DNA from: Candidatus Aquidulcis frankliniae
GTDB taxonomy: Bacteria > Chloroflexota > Limnocylindria > Limnocylindrales > Limnocylindraceae
Reading direction: 5' to 3'
Length of the DNA stretch: 14,716 nt
Assembly (NCBI GenBank): GCA_009925905.1
Contig: RFPZ01000030.1
Location: forward strand, 1 to 14,716
Shown here: positions 1 through 6,984 of the stretch, one piece after another
How the letters are laid out: each line of letters begins with the position of its first letter
How positions within the stretch are numbered: position 1 is the stretch's first letter
Made by a program: the position numbers and the translations under genes
Notes under the pieces: model-generated
Told to the model about the DNA's origin: nothing
Databases searched by the model: none
Seen by the model: only the letters and a program-made list of their open reading frames with translations

Positions 1-807
1 AAGGCCGAGCGACACCTCAACGCGACGATGCGCCTCACTCGTTGCAATATCAGGCTCAAGTGCGACCGCCATAGCAATCGGATCTGGCCAGTCGAAGCCT
101 TTCAGCTTTGACGACTCTTCACAGAACTTTCGCAAGACGCGCTGAATATCAATGCTGTACTGGCCAAGCGGACCGAGTGCGCGCAGCTCTGCAGCGAGAT
201 CATCCTCAATGACGGCGTCGGCGACGGAGACATCCCAGCCGACCATCTCGACCTTCATGCCAGATTCCAACACGATGTGGACGGCCTCGGGGTCGACCCA
301 CCAATTGAATTCTGCGAGTGGCGTGATGTTGCCAGGGAGTACTCCCGTGCCGCCCATGATCACGCAGCGCTTCACCCAGCTCGCGAACTTCGGCTCAATG
401 CGAATGGCCAGGGCGAGGTTGGTGAGTGGCCCAAGGGCAACAAGCTCCAGTTCTCCTTGCTCCTTGCGGAAGGCTTTGATCATGGCGTGTACTGCGTCGT
501 TGCTGGTTGCTGTTCGACCCTCCAGCGGCAGGCCGATGTCGCCCATCCCGTCGGCGCCGTGTACATGCTGCGCGGTGGCGAATGGTCGTACGAGCGGCAT
601 CTCTGCGCCAGCATGAACGGGTACGCTCTTGCCGCACAGCTCAACGGTGTAGAGGGCGTTCTGCACGCCGAGCTCCACCGGAACGTTGCCGATCACGATC
701 GACATGCCAACAACCTCGGTGTTCGGGTGCTGGAGCGCCATGACGATAGCGACAACGTCGTCGGACGCGGTATCGGTGTCGATCCACATGCGGCGGGTTG
801 GGCTCAT
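1..807 (-). CDS. Nucleoside hydrolase, IunH family (partial, C-terminus off the left edge)
   Basis: IunH-family enzymes hydrolyse the N-glycosidic bond of nucleosides, giving ribose and free base, in the cytoplasm. The 269 residues read here start MSPTRRMWIDTDTASDD. This contains the calcium-binding Asp cluster of the family (D10, D12, D16, D17), although the common DTDPGxDD is DTDTASDD. Further family landmarks are ALGPLTNLA (125-133), the MGG segment (151-153), AEFNWWVDPEA (165-175), and WPDPIAMAVALEP (240-252), whose D242 is the second calcium Asp. The residue before D242 is Pro, where well-studied group I enzymes have His, so base preference may differ. The ATG is 29 bases after the LAN-domain gene, so it is probably the last gene seen of a thiolase-hesB-LAN operon. 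The next Met (M7) is an alternative start. Substrate cannot be assigned. Family is confident. Confidence 0.88.
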   Translation of the reverse strand, partial: MSPTRRMWIDTDTASDDVVAIVMALQHPNTEVVGMSIVIGNVPVELGVQNALYTVELCGKSVPVHAGAEMPLVRPFATAQHVHGADGMGDIGLPLEGRTATSNDAVHAMIKAFRKEQGELELVALGPLTNLALAIRIEPKFASWVKRCVIMGGTGVLPGNITPLAEFNWWVDPEAVHIVLESGMKVEMVGWDVSVADAVIEDDLAAELRALGPLGQYSIDIQRVLRKFCEESSKLKGFDWPDPIAMAVALEPDIATSEAHRRVEVSLGL

Positions 808-836
808 GCGCGCATCGTATCCGCTGTTGGCGCTGA

Positions 837-1826
837 TTAGTTGCGGCGTTCTGAAAGCGCGGCGGGGTCGGCCTGCCACGGTCGAATCCCTTCGGCGAGG
901 AGCAAGTTTTCGCGATCAAGGTGGGCTGCAAGCAGGGTGAGGCGCGCAAGCGCATCAGGGGCTTCGAGGAGCGTTTGGCGCTGCTCGGTGCTTAGCTGCA
1001 CCACGCCGCCAACCACGTGCGAGAGTCCAACTGGATCATCGCTCCCTGAGAGACGATCAATGGCGGTCGCCAGCAACTCGCCATCAGTATCACCCGCTTC
1101 GTCCGAAGACTCATCGTCGCCTTCGGCGTACTCGGTGATCTTGGCTGGGCCAGCAGCAGTATTCGACGCCACTAGGAGGCGCTCAATCTCCGAGACAACC
1201 TCTTGGCTGAGCGCCGCGCCCTGCTCCTCTTCGAGCGCCTCGTCAATCGCTTCCGGGGTGACCTCATCGTCGTCGATGTACTCGCCCTCCCCATCTTCGT
1301 CATCATGGTTATGTTCGTGCTCGCCCTCGTCCGCGCCCCGCAGTAGTTCAAGGTAATCAATGAACATGTCAGAGACGCGCTCCGCGGTAGCGCGCACCCG
1401 CTCTGCAGGCTCACCCACCACCTCTTCGAGAAGTTCGACTTCGGCCTGAAGGTAGGCGGCACTGCGATCAAAGTTCGTGATGCGGAAGCGCTGGGTGCCG
1501 AGCGCCACGATGTCCCAGCGCCCGTCGATGTAGCGCGTTGCTTCGCGGATCTCGGCAAGGGTGCCGATCTCTGAGAGACCATCGCTGCCGGAGCGAACCA
1601 CCCCGAACGGCTGATTCAGTTCCAGGCAGCGCTTCACCATCAGGCGATAGCGCGGCTCAAAGATATGCAGCGGTAGGGCAACACCTGGAAAGAGAACGAG
1701 TTGCAGCGGGAAGAGCGGGATCAGATTCGGCGCGTCGCCGTTCCGCTCCAGGTTAGTGGCTGCAGGCCGAGGCCTGCCCCGCCGAATCCGCCGTGCGGAA
1801 GCTGGAGCCGCAGCCGCAGCCGCCAA
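837..1826 (-). CDS. LON peptidase N-terminal (LAN) domain protein, start uncertain
   Basis: This is a stand-alone Lon N-terminal (substrate-binding type) domain with no ATPase or protease domain. Proteins of this type are thought to bind polypeptides, but their cellular role is poorly known. The diagnostic block is LIPLFPLQLVLFPGVALPLH followed by IFEPRYRLMV (residues 35-64), then the GTLAEI segment and FRI (114-116). A strongly acidic insert (about 165-203, with an EHEHNHDDED patch) and a second acidic stretch (232-250) interrupt the helical C-terminal half. The start is a problem. The only in-frame ATG/GTG/TTG is the TTG used here. It has no Shine-Dalgarno and overlaps the end of the hesB-like gene by 74 bases, giving an Ala/Arg-rich leader. 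Homology begins only near base 1724. A CTG at 1751-1749, just after the hesB stop, or reinitiation is possible. The domain is confident, the first ~35 residues are not. Confidence 0.8.
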   Translation of the reverse strand: MAAAAAAPASARRIRRGRPRPAATNLERNGDAPNLIPLFPLQLVLFPGVALPLHIFEPRYRLMVKRCLELNQPFGVVRSGSDGLSEIGTLAEIREATRYIDGRWDIVALGTQRFRITNFDRSAAYLQAEVELLEEVVGEPAERVRATAERVSDMFIDYLELLRGADEGEHEHNHDDEDGEGEYIDDDEVTPEAIDEALEEEQGAALSQEVVSEIERLLVASNTAAGPAKITEYAEGDDESSDEAGDTDGELLATAIDRLSGSDDPVGLSHVVGGVVQLSTEQRQTLLEAPDALARLTLLAAHLDRENLLLAEGIRPWQADPAALSERRN

Positions 1827-2163
1827 CTGAGTTCGGATTCTCGACAGTGAAGCCGGCGCCCATCATCGCGTCGACATAGTCAACGGTTGATCCCTTGATC
1901 AGCGGAACGGCCTTCTCATCAACGTAGACGCGGACGCCGTTCGCCATGAAGACGCTGTCTCCTGGGTTCTCAACATCGTCAAGCATCATGCCGTAGCGAT
2001 AACCGCTGCAGCCACCCGAAACGATGTAGACGCGCAGGCCAATCAGTGGATTCGTCTCGCCCTTGGCAAGCTCAATCACCTTGGCGGCGGCGGCGTCGGT
2101 GAGGGCGAGAACGGGTGCGCCGGTTGGTGCTTCACTGGCGACCTGTGGCTCCTGGTTCAACAT
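1753..2163 (-). CDS. HesB/IscA/ErpA-type iron-sulfur cluster protein
   Basis: A-type carriers of this family accept Fe-S clusters from the assembly machinery and pass them to apo-proteins in the cytoplasm. The 136-residue product has the three conserved cysteines: C52 in GGCSGYRYGM and C116/C118 in GGCGCGSSF. It also has the typical LTDAAAAKVIEL opening and an FMANGVRVYVDEKA segment. The C-terminal tail carries one extra Cys (C134), not part of the family triad. The start is the ATG preceded by GAAGGAGGA a few bases upstream. An upstream in-frame extension of 12 residues is less likely. It lies 49 bases after the thiolase gene, in the same direction. The downstream LAN-domain reading frame overlaps its end. 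Whether it is ErpA-like, IscA-like or SufA-like cannot be told from this window, since no isc or suf genes are present. Confidence 0.92.
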   Translation of the reverse strand: MLNQEPQVASEAPTGAPVLALTDAAAAKVIELAKGETNPLIGLRVYIVSGGCSGYRYGMMLDDVENPGDSVFMANGVRVYVDEKAVPLIKGSTVDYVDAMMGAGFTVENPNSVGGCGCGSSFRTADSAGQASACSH

Positions 2164-2212
2164 CGCTCCTCCTTCGGCTACTGCCGCTGCTGTGATCACG
2201 ATTCTAGCGCGC

Positions 2213-3466
2213 CTACGCCTCGACGCGCTCTACCAACATGGCGATCCCCTGGCCTACGCCTATGCACATGGCGGCGATCCCGTAGCGGCCCCCGCTGCGG
2301 CGCAGTTCACGCACCAGCGTCGTTGCCATGCGGGCGCCAGATGCGCCAAGGGGGTGCCCAAGGGCGATCGCGCCGCCGTGCACATTTGTCTTCGCGGGGT
2401 CGAGCCCAAGCTCGTTGATACAGGCGACCGCCTGGCTGGCAAAGGCCTCGTTGAGCTCCACGCGATCAATGTCGGCGACGGTGAGCCCCGTGCGCTCTAG
2501 TAGTTTTTTGATTGCGGGGATTGGGCCAGCACCCATCACCGACGGATCAACTCCTGCAACCGCCGTTGCAACGATGCGCGCATACGGTTTCAGACCGAGA
2601 GCTCGCGCGCGCTCCGACTCCACAACAAGGAGCGCCGCGGCGCCATCATTAATGCCGGATGCGTTCCCAGCGGTGACAGTGCCGTTAGCGGCGAACGCCG
2701 GCTTCAACTTGGCCAGTGCTGCGGCAGTGGTGTCGGGTCGCGGATGTTCGTCGCGATCCACGACGATCGGTTCACCGGAGCGCTGCGGAACAGAGACGGG
2801 CACGATCTCTTCTGCATGCACGCCACGTGCTGCAGCGGCTGAGGCGCGCTGCTGTGAAGCAAGGGCAAACTCGTCTTGTGCCTCGCGCGAAACGTGCCAC
2901 TGATTGGCGACGCGCTCCGCCGTTTCACCAAGCGAGATCGCGGGGTACTTCGCATGGAGTCGCGGATTCACAAAGCGCCAACCGATGGTGGTGTCGACCA
3001 GTTCACGATTACCGCGCTCAAGGCCGCTCTCGGGCTTCAAGGTAACGAGTGGCGCGCGACTCATGCTCTCGACACCACCTGCAACCACCACTTCGACATC
3101 GCCAACGGCAATCGCGTTCGCCGCGGCGGCGAGCGCCTGTAAACCGGAGCCGCAGAGGCGATTCACCGTTTGCCCGGGAACTTCAACGGGGTAACCAGCA
3201 ACAAGGAGGGCCATGCGCGCAACGTTGCGATTGTCTTCGCCCGCCTGGTTGGCACAACCCAAGATCACATCGTCGATGTCGGCAGCGTTGATGCCGCTGC
3301 GGGTAACGACCGCTTCAAGCACCGTGGCGGCAAGGTCGTCGGGGCGAACGCTCGAGAGCGCGCCGCCGTAGCGACCGAAGGGGGTGCGCAGCGCCTCAAC
3401 GATCCAGGCCTCCTTCAGGGGGCGGCCCGGGGTGCTGCTCTGGGAGAGTGGTGCGCTACTGCTCAT
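2213..3466 (-). CDS. Thiolase, acetyl-CoA acetyltransferase / 3-oxoadipyl-CoA thiolase (PcaF-like)
   Basis: Thiolases cleave or form 3-ketoacyl-CoA using two cysteines and a histidine. This 417-residue protein has the usual length plus a short N-terminal extension. C105 in NRLCGSGLQA is the acyl-accepting nucleophile, followed by GGVESMSRAP, NASGINDGAAA, NEAFASQA (339-346), H371 in GHPLGASGAR, and the second catalytic C401 in CIGVGQG. The stretches ILGCANQAGEDNRNVARMA and DTTIGWRFVNP resemble beta-ketoadipyl-CoA thiolases (PcaF/PaaJ) more than biosynthetic PhaA. No aromatic-degradation genes are nearby, so the substrate stays open. It is the first gene of a minus-strand set and is divergent, with a 39-base gap, from the LolA-like gene. 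Family is very secure, substrate is not. Confidence 0.93.
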   Translation of the reverse strand: MSSSAPLSQSSTPGRPLKEAWIVEALRTPFGRYGGALSSVRPDDLAATVLEAVVTRSGINAADIDDVILGCANQAGEDNRNVARMALLVAGYPVEVPGQTVNRLCGSGLQALAAAANAIAVGDVEVVVAGGVESMSRAPLVTLKPESGLERGNRELVDTTIGWRFVNPRLHAKYPAISLGETAERVANQWHVSREAQDEFALASQQRASAAAARGVHAEEIVPVSVPQRSGEPIVVDRDEHPRPDTTAAALAKLKPAFAANGTVTAGNASGINDGAAALLVVESERARALGLKPYARIVATAVAGVDPSVMGAGPIPAIKKLLERTGLTVADIDRVELNEAFASQAVACINELGLDPAKTNVHGGAIALGHPLGASGARMATTLVRELRRSGGRYGIAAMCIGVGQGIAMLVERVEA

Positions 3467-3505
3467 GCCCTCAGTCTACGCCCGCCCCTCGGCTAGGATG
3501 GAGGC

Positions 3506-4246
3506 ATGAGCGAGACCCTCGTACCCATCACCGCCGCCCTCCCGGCAATCGCAACCAGCCTCGCCCCTGGGCTCCCCACCGCGGCCGAGCTCTTTGACTT
3601 TGCCGCCGGTGCCGAGCGCCGCTTCCGCACCCTGCGCCTTCGTATTGAGGAGCGCACCGTCACGGCTGCAGGCGAGAGCCTTGGATCAGTTGAACTGCTC
3701 CTTGACCGACCCAACGCCCGCGTCACCACCGCGCACCCACAGGGCGGCTACGACGTCTGGCTCACCAACGGCACGAGCGTGCGCGGCTACAACGCTGTGA
3801 CCAACACCGCCACGCGACGGCCGCATCGCGCCGCGCCAGCCGGTCTCGATGAGCGCGGTCTGCCACAGAACTCGCGCGTGCCAACGGACCTGGGCCCGCT
3901 CCCTGGTAAAGGTTGGGCAACAACCTTTGTTCGACCAGGTTCGTTCTGCACTAGTGTCCTCGCTGGTGCAGTGCTCGGTGCAGTTCATGAGACACGTCTC
4001 GCCGAACGTGTCGCACTGACGATAGAGGCAGCGGCACCGCGTGCCGTTGGATTAGACGGGGACCGCGCAGACTTCCGCTTCCGCGTCACCTTTGATCGAC
4101 TCACCGGTGTACTGCTTGGTGTGGAGGAGTTCCGCGGGGCGCACCTCGTGCGCAGCGCGCTCTGCACCGCCTTCGAGGCCGATGCGCCGATTCCCACGAG
4201 TGCCTTTGAGCTTGAACTTCCACTCGACGTTGTGACGCTCTACTGA
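3506..4246 (+). CDS. LolA/RseB-like fold protein of unknown function, no obvious signal peptide
   Basis: I do not recognise a named family, but the layout matches the LolA/RseB lipoprotein-carrier-like fold. FRTLRLRIEERT (40-51), a strand pair with SVELLLDRPNARVTT (61-75) and a YDVWLTNGTSVRGYN hairpin (82-96) come first. They are followed near the C-terminus by a FDRLTGVLLGVEEFRG segment (196-211) and an IPTSAFELELP ending (229-239). Such proteins normally sit outside the membrane and bind lipid or act as sensors. Here the first 25 residues lack the basic region and strong hydrophobic core of a signal peptide. An in-frame TAG four codons upstream of the ATG rules out a longer start. A GGAGG lies just before the ATG and an AGGA further upstream has better spacing. 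It overlaps nothing and is followed after 7 bases by a CoxG-like gene, a likely two-gene unit. Confidence 0.7.
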   Translation: MSETLVPITAALPAIATSLAPGLPTAAELFDFAAGAERRFRTLRLRIEERTVTAAGESLGSVELLLDRPNARVTTAHPQGGYDVWLTNGTSVRGYNAVTNTATRRPHRAAPAGLDERGLPQNSRVPTDLGPLPGKGWATTFVRPGSFCTSVLAGAVLGAVHETRLAERVALTIEAAAPRAVGLDGDRADFRFRVTFDRLTGVLLGVEEFRGAHLVRSALCTAFEADAPIPTSAFELELPLDVVTLY

Positions 4247-4253
4247 GCTTCCG

Positions 4254-4697
4254 ATGAGTGAGATTGTTGGCCAAGCGGTTCTTGAAAAATCAGTGGCAGA
4301 CCTTGTTGCCGCAAGTGACGAACCGGCGCTGATTGCAAAACTCATTCCCGGTTGCGACGGATTACATCGCATTGACGCAGAGCACATCGAGGGTCGCCTT
4401 GCAACACAGGTCTCAGGCATCCCAATTGAAGCCGCCATTTCGATTCGTCGCACCGTTGAGGTGCTCGACGGTGGCGTAACGCGTCTGCATCTGCGACTAA
4501 AGGTTCGGCCAGATATTGGCGGCCACGCGATCGTTGTTGCGCTCATTGATCTAACTGAGGCGAATGCCACGAGCAGCAACGCCTCGTGGCGAACTTCAAC
4601 AGAGCTTGATCCGATGCTCGCCGTAATGGCGGGGCAACGCGTCGAGGACTACTTGCGCACGTCAATCGATCACTTGATCGCGGGGCTTGCGAGCTAA
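4254..4697 (+). CDS. CoxG-like / SRPBCC-superfamily protein
   Basis: The 147-residue product looks like the CoxG (carbon monoxide dehydrogenase subunit G) branch of the SRPBCC ligand-binding fold. It begins with a PALIAKLIPGCDGLHRID segment (about 24-41), matching the family's D..ALA..IPGC.. opening. This is followed by alternating beta strands and an amphipathic C-terminal helix containing GQRVEDYLRTSIDHLIAGL. CoxG proteins are linked to maturation or membrane placement of molybdenum CO-dehydrogenase-like enzymes, but the fold is also used for generic hydrophobic ligand binding. No cox structural genes are visible here, so that role should not be assumed. It follows the LolA-like gene by 7 bases with only a weak ribosome-binding site, which suggests coupling. 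Its stop codon interlocks with the stop of the convergent downstream gene. Confidence 0.65.
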   Translation: MSEIVGQAVLEKSVADLVAASDEPALIAKLIPGCDGLHRIDAEHIEGRLATQVSGIPIEAAISIRRTVEVLDGGVTRLHLRLKVRPDIGGHAIVVALIDLTEANATSSNASWRTSTELDPMLAVMAGQRVEDYLRTSIDHLIAGLAS

Positions 4698-5221
4698 GCG
4701 TTCAACGCCACCCAGATCGCGGCGATCACAATCGACGCCAGTGCTGCAATCATCAAGACCCACCCGGCGCGAAAGAGCGCGCGTCCGCGACTGATCGGCC
4801 ACCAGGCACCTACAGAGCGCGCAATGCGCAGCGCCGCTTCGCCCATGGCAACAAAGAGCGGAATCGAGCCAATTAGCAACGGTACCTTCACGATGCCGTC
4901 GCTCCACTTTGCACCAAGGTTTAGCGCACTGATCACGATCGTGCCGCAGATGAGTGCAACAACGCTCAGATAGATGTAGCCGCCGCGCAGCGGTGTTGGG
5001 TCAGACTCCGGAACGAATGCGGGGAGACCATCGTCGGCGATTGGTACCGGCTGGCGGTCAAGCTTGATCATTCCTGGCTCGTAGCGCTCATCAACGAGTA
5101 CGCCACGCATCAGATCGCCTGCGTCTGGTGCCTCCTCTTCGGCGCCAGGGAGTGCGTGTGGAAGCGCCTCTGCACCGTCAATTTGATCGGGACGAACAAT
5201 TCGTTGGCGTTCGTTGCTCAT
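4694..5221 (-). CDS. Membrane protein of unknown function, three predicted TM helices
   Basis: I do not recognise the family. The first ~80 residues are hydrophilic and acidic, with no hydrophobic segment (MSNERQRIVRPDQIDGAEAL at the start, DSDP-like residues before the membrane part), so they are probably cytoplasmic. Three hydrophobic segments follow at about 82-102, 113-134 and 151-173, separated by short loops, with a basic WWPISRGRALFR linker before the last. Its ATG overlaps the stop of the YdcZ-like gene in an ATGA arrangement, with no good ribosome-binding site of its own, so translation is probably coupled. It is the last gene of the long minus-strand run. It could be an accessory partner of the YdcZ protein, but nothing in the sequence shows this directly. 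Confidence 0.65.
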   Translation of the reverse strand: MSNERQRIVRPDQIDGAEALPHALPGAEEEAPDAGDLMRGVLVDERYEPGMIKLDRQPVPIADDGLPAFVPESDPTPLRGGYIYLSVVALICGTIVISALNLGAKWSDGIVKVPLLIGSIPLFVAMGEAALRIARSVGAWWPISRGRALFRAGWVLMIAALASIVIAAIWVALNA

Positions 5222-5652
5222 CGTCGAGCGAGCAGGAACCCGACAACCGCCAGAACGATACCGATGACGCGTGTCGCCGTTACAGGAATCGCTGCGGCGC
5301 CAAGAAGTCCGAAGCCATCGATGGCGAGTGCGGCGCCTAGCGATCCGAGGATGTAGATCAGGGTTGCCTCGGTCACGCCGAGCACCGGCACGGTCGTGGC
5401 AAATCCAGTCACGATCAGCGCACCAAAGAGGCCGCCAGTGAGCAGGAGGGGTGGAACCTTCGTTGCCTCGACCAACTGCAGTTTGCCGCTGAGCAGTGCG
5501 ACGACGAGCAGTACGGCAAGTCCACCAATGAATGAGACGACGGCGGCGCTCACCGGATCGGTGCGGCGGCCGAGCTCGGCATTCAAGATCGACTGCACCG
5601 AGGAGCCAACCCCCGCGGCGAAGATAAAGAGTGCCAAGGCAATGAACTGCAT
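5218..5652 (-). CDS. DMT-superfamily YdcZ-type (DUF606) small membrane protein
   Basis: This is a 144-residue integral membrane protein with about five hydrophobic helices. It shows the pattern of the YdcZ (DUF606) half-size drug/metabolite transporters. The first helix is followed by SSVQSILNAELGRRTDP (17-33), where the small polar residues and the N-A-L-G pattern typify the family. Next come SAAVVSFIGGLAVLL, GGLFGALIVTGFATTVPVLG, a YILGSLGAALAIDGFG segment (100-115) and an ATRVIGIVLAVVGFLLARR ending. Members are thought to work as dimers in small-molecule transport. Substrates are mostly unknown. The start chosen is the ATG preceded by GAGGGGGA. A 14-residue upstream extension is possible but hydrophilic and less likely. 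It lies 45 bases after the isocitrate dehydrogenase gene and overlaps the next gene by 4 bases. Confidence 0.82.
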   Translation of the reverse strand: MQFIALALFIFAAGVGSSVQSILNAELGRRTDPVSAAVVSFIGGLAVLLVVALLSGKLQLVEATKVPPLLLTGGLFGALIVTGFATTVPVLGVTEATLIYILGSLGAALAIDGFGLLGAAAIPVTATRVIGIVLAVVGFLLARR

Positions 5653-5697
5653 GCGTCCCCCTCTACTGATTTGATCCGAGCGGCGTGAAGTCACGGA

Positions 5698-6966
5698 CTA
5701 CTCGCCTTGGGCTCGAGTGAATCCCTCTTCGCTACCCCAGACGCGCAGCTTCTCAAGGTGCACCCACGGCGCCACCCCCGCCACACGAGCAGCAAGGGCG
5801 AGGAGTGTTTCGTCGGGAAGGTCAGCGCCATCAGCGCGAGCCAAGAAACGGGCGCGGAAGAGTCCGGTTGGATCAAATGCGGGTGCCGCATTTGGCCACA
5901 CCACCGTTCCCTTACTCTCGATCATCTTGAGGGTGAGCTCTTGAACGGCAAGTGCGGAAAGCTTCGCACCAAGCTCGGCGGGAGCCATGAGTGACTGCAA
6001 GAAGAGATCAAGCCCAACGACGCGCGCTGCGCCAACTTCGCGCTCGCGCGCCTCGCCGCTCGTCCAGCGTGCATGCGGCTTGACATCAACTGGCCGTGGG
6101 CGGCTGGCGGCAGCGGGCACCGTTGTTGGACCGGCGTACTTCGGCGCGGAACCGTGCACCGCTTCGAAGATCGCGACGCCATCACCGTAGTTGGCGCTCG
6201 AGGCAAAACCGAGACCGCCAACAAGTCCTGATGCAAGGTCGCTAATGATGTCGCCGTGCAGGTTCGTTGCAACCACCACATCGAACTGAGCTGGATCTTT
6301 CACCATCTGATGTGCAACGTTGTCAATGATTAGGTGATTCGCCTCAAGCGATGAATACTCCTTGCCCAGATCTTCACCGACTTGCTTGAAAAGGCCTTCG
6401 GTGAACTTGAGAATGTTTGCCTTGCTCGCGGTGGTCACCTTATGTCGACCTTCGCGCAGTGCAAGTTCGTACGCGAAGCGAATGATTTTCTCGGAGCCGG
6501 TGCGGCTAATCAGCTTTACCGCTTGTGCTACATCGTGTGTCTGCAGATGTTCGATTCCGGCATAGAGGTCTTCAACGTTCTCGCGCACGATGACCATGTC
6601 GATCCCTTCGCCCTTGTAGCGCGTGGGGACTCCAGGGAGTTCGCGTGCAGGCCGAACGTTGGCATAGGTCTCAAAGAGTTTGCGCAGCGTGACGTTGGCA
6701 CTCTTTTCACCGAAGCCGACGGGGGTCTCGAGTGGCCCCTTCAGTGCAACTCGAGTGCGTTCGATGCTCTCGCGGGTTGCGGCCGGTACGCCGGAGGTAT
6801 CGCCCTTCTTGAAGACCTCGGCTCCGGCATCAGCCTCTTCCCAGTCAAAGGCCACGCCCGCCGTTGCGGCGGCGGCGTCAAGGACGCGCTTTGTGGCGAG
6901 GGCGACCTCAGGGCCGACCCCGTCGCCAGGGATCAGGGTGATGGCGTGGCGTCGCAAGGTTGTCAT
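5698..6966 (-). CDS. Isocitrate dehydrogenase, NAD-type with Thermus-like C-terminal domain and internal deletion
   Basis: The family oxidatively decarboxylates isocitrate to 2-oxoglutarate in the TCA cycle. The N-terminal 279 residues are a textbook match: LIPGDGVGPE (11-20), GPLETPVGFGEKSANVTLRK (77-96), NVRPARELPG, VRENVEDLYAGIEH (127-140, Y135), the Lys of SKANI (K182), NLHGDIISDLASGL (D239/D243) and HGSAPKYAG (271-279). From about 316 (VVGLDLF) to the GFTRAQGE end it resembles the extra C-terminal domain of Thermus-type enzymes. Between them, the segment that should carry NPTA, an LSAVMMLRHL-like helix and the following ~60 residues is absent. It is replaced by a short Pro/Ala/Arg-rich linker. 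The total is 422 residues against roughly 496 in Thermus. There is no frameshift: the frame is open throughout. It may be inactive, altered in cofactor binding, or an assembly error. The gene lies 18 bases after the P450. Confidence 0.88.
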   Translation of the reverse strand: MTTLRRHAITLIPGDGVGPEVALATKRVLDAAAATAGVAFDWEEADAGAEVFKKGDTSGVPAATRESIERTRVALKGPLETPVGFGEKSANVTLRKLFETYANVRPARELPGVPTRYKGEGIDMVIVRENVEDLYAGIEHLQTHDVAQAVKLISRTGSEKIIRFAYELALREGRHKVTTASKANILKFTEGLFKQVGEDLGKEYSSLEANHLIIDNVAHQMVKDPAQFDVVVATNLHGDIISDLASGLVGGLGFASSANYGDGVAIFEAVHGSAPKYAGPTTVPAAASRPRPVDVKPHARWTSGEAREREVGAARVVGLDLFLQSLMAPAELGAKLSALAVQELTLKMIESKGTVVWPNAAPAFDPTGLFRARFLARADGADLPDETLLALAARVAGVAPWVHLEKLRVWGSEEGFTRAQGE

Positions 6967-6984
6967 GCGCTCAGGATAGCGGGG

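Noticed and set aside
277..840. 187-residue plus-strand open frame antisense to the nucleoside hydrolase
   Set aside because: The minus strand encodes a clear IunH protein through the same bases; the plus frame shows no domain.
2328..2903. 191-residue open frame on the plus strand inside the thiolase gene
   Set aside because: Antisense shadow with Ser/Arg/Ala-rich composition; the thiolase has all catalytic motifs.
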